Shown: positions 63,843-64,000 of the stretch, piece by piece
How positions within the stretch are numbered: the stretch's first letter is position 1
How the letters are laid out: each line of letters opens with the position of its first letter
Origin: Owenia fusiformis
Taxonomy: Eukaryota; Annelida; Polychaeta; Sabellida; Oweniidae
DNA: 64,000 bases
Assembly (NCBI GenBank): GCA_903813345.2
Contig: CAIIXF020000009.1
Location: forward strand, 19,243,759 to 19,307,758
Direction of reading: 5' to 3'
Position numbers and translations under genes: made by a program
Notes under the pieces: model-generated
Seen by the model: only the letters and a program-made list of their open reading frames with translations
What the model was told of the DNA's origin: nothing
Databases searched by the model: none

Positions 63843-64000
63843 GTATCATTACATTGTCTACTTTTAGAATATCGGTTAAGAGTTCAATGGGAACTTCACA
63901 CTTTCTATCTTTCCAAATTTTCTTTCAAAGTTTCCAGACAACACAGGAGCTACCATTGACCTGTTTCCAGGTTTACTAAAAGAAGACAATGTAATAATAC
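63843..64000. repeat. Inverted repeat reaching the window edge
   Basis: GTATCATTACATTGTCTACT at 63843 and its near-complement (ending AGACAATGTAATAATAC) at 63984-64000 match over about 26 bp with three mismatches. Probably a small element; it may extend past the window. Confidence 0.5.

Noticed and set aside
63850-63985. Additional CEP112 exon (minus-strand KPGNRSMVAPVLSGNFERKF) or plus-strand gene end (GATIDLFPGLLKEDN)
   Set aside because: Neither matches the CEP112 segment expected before PDWV, no strong donor follows, and the stretch is bounded by an inverted repeat.
1-64000. CRISPR arrays, bacterial operons, ribosome-binding sites, rRNA
   Set aside because: The window is intron-rich animal DNA; the tandem repeats found have no spacer structure and no rRNA-like sequence was seen.

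Overview
This is an AT-rich animal nuclear window with canonical GT-AG introns, roughly 55-200 bp exons, long introns and many small inverted-repeat elements. It fits a bilaterian, probably a marine invertebrate; I cannot name the clade. Three conserved protein genes were assembled by hand from splice sites, reading phase and remembered family architecture. Every internal exon junction keeps phase, which is the main support for the models.

Layout: (1) 1-8710, minus strand: CCZ1, the Mon1-Ccz1 Rab7 exchange-factor subunit. Ten coding exons are visible (404 residues); the C-terminal exon(s) lie beyond the left edge. (2) 8711-10687: head-to-head spacer between CCZ1 and Axin. It has a CCZ1 promoter with a TCTCGCGAGA palindrome and, about 1.7 kb away, a predicted Axin promoter and 5' UTR exon with CCAAT, CRE and two TCF/LEF-type sites. 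(3) 11777-47362, plus strand: a complete Axin of ten coding exons and 1021 residues, with tankyrase motif, RGS domain, GSK3-binding helix, beta-catenin-binding helix, His-rich run and C-terminal DIX domain. Introns 2, 4, 5 and 9 are 3.5-15 kb. (4) 47363-51335: convergent 3' ends. (5) 51336-63226, minus strand: CEP112 (CCDC46), a centrosomal coiled-coil protein. Its 24 C-terminal coding exons (897 residues) are visible; the N-terminal exons lie beyond the right edge.

How they relate: Axin is the scaffold of the beta-catenin destruction complex; CCZ1 acts in late-endosome maturation; CEP112 is centrosomal. No operon-like logic links them, but the Axin-CEP112 neighbourhood matches the AXIN2-CEP112 neighbourhood I remember from vertebrates, so it may be ancient linkage.

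Most remarkable beyond the genes: perfect TCF-type nonamers that I find only in the Axin promoter and introns; a 193-codon orphan ORF inside Axin intron 4; an in-phase candidate alternative last exon of CCZ1; duplicated hairpins with a compensatory base change at 61.1-61.4 kb; a complete 2.04-kb transposon with CGCG-rich termini and a perfect 9-bp target duplication; and a tandem repeat whose T-tract shortens by one base per copy.
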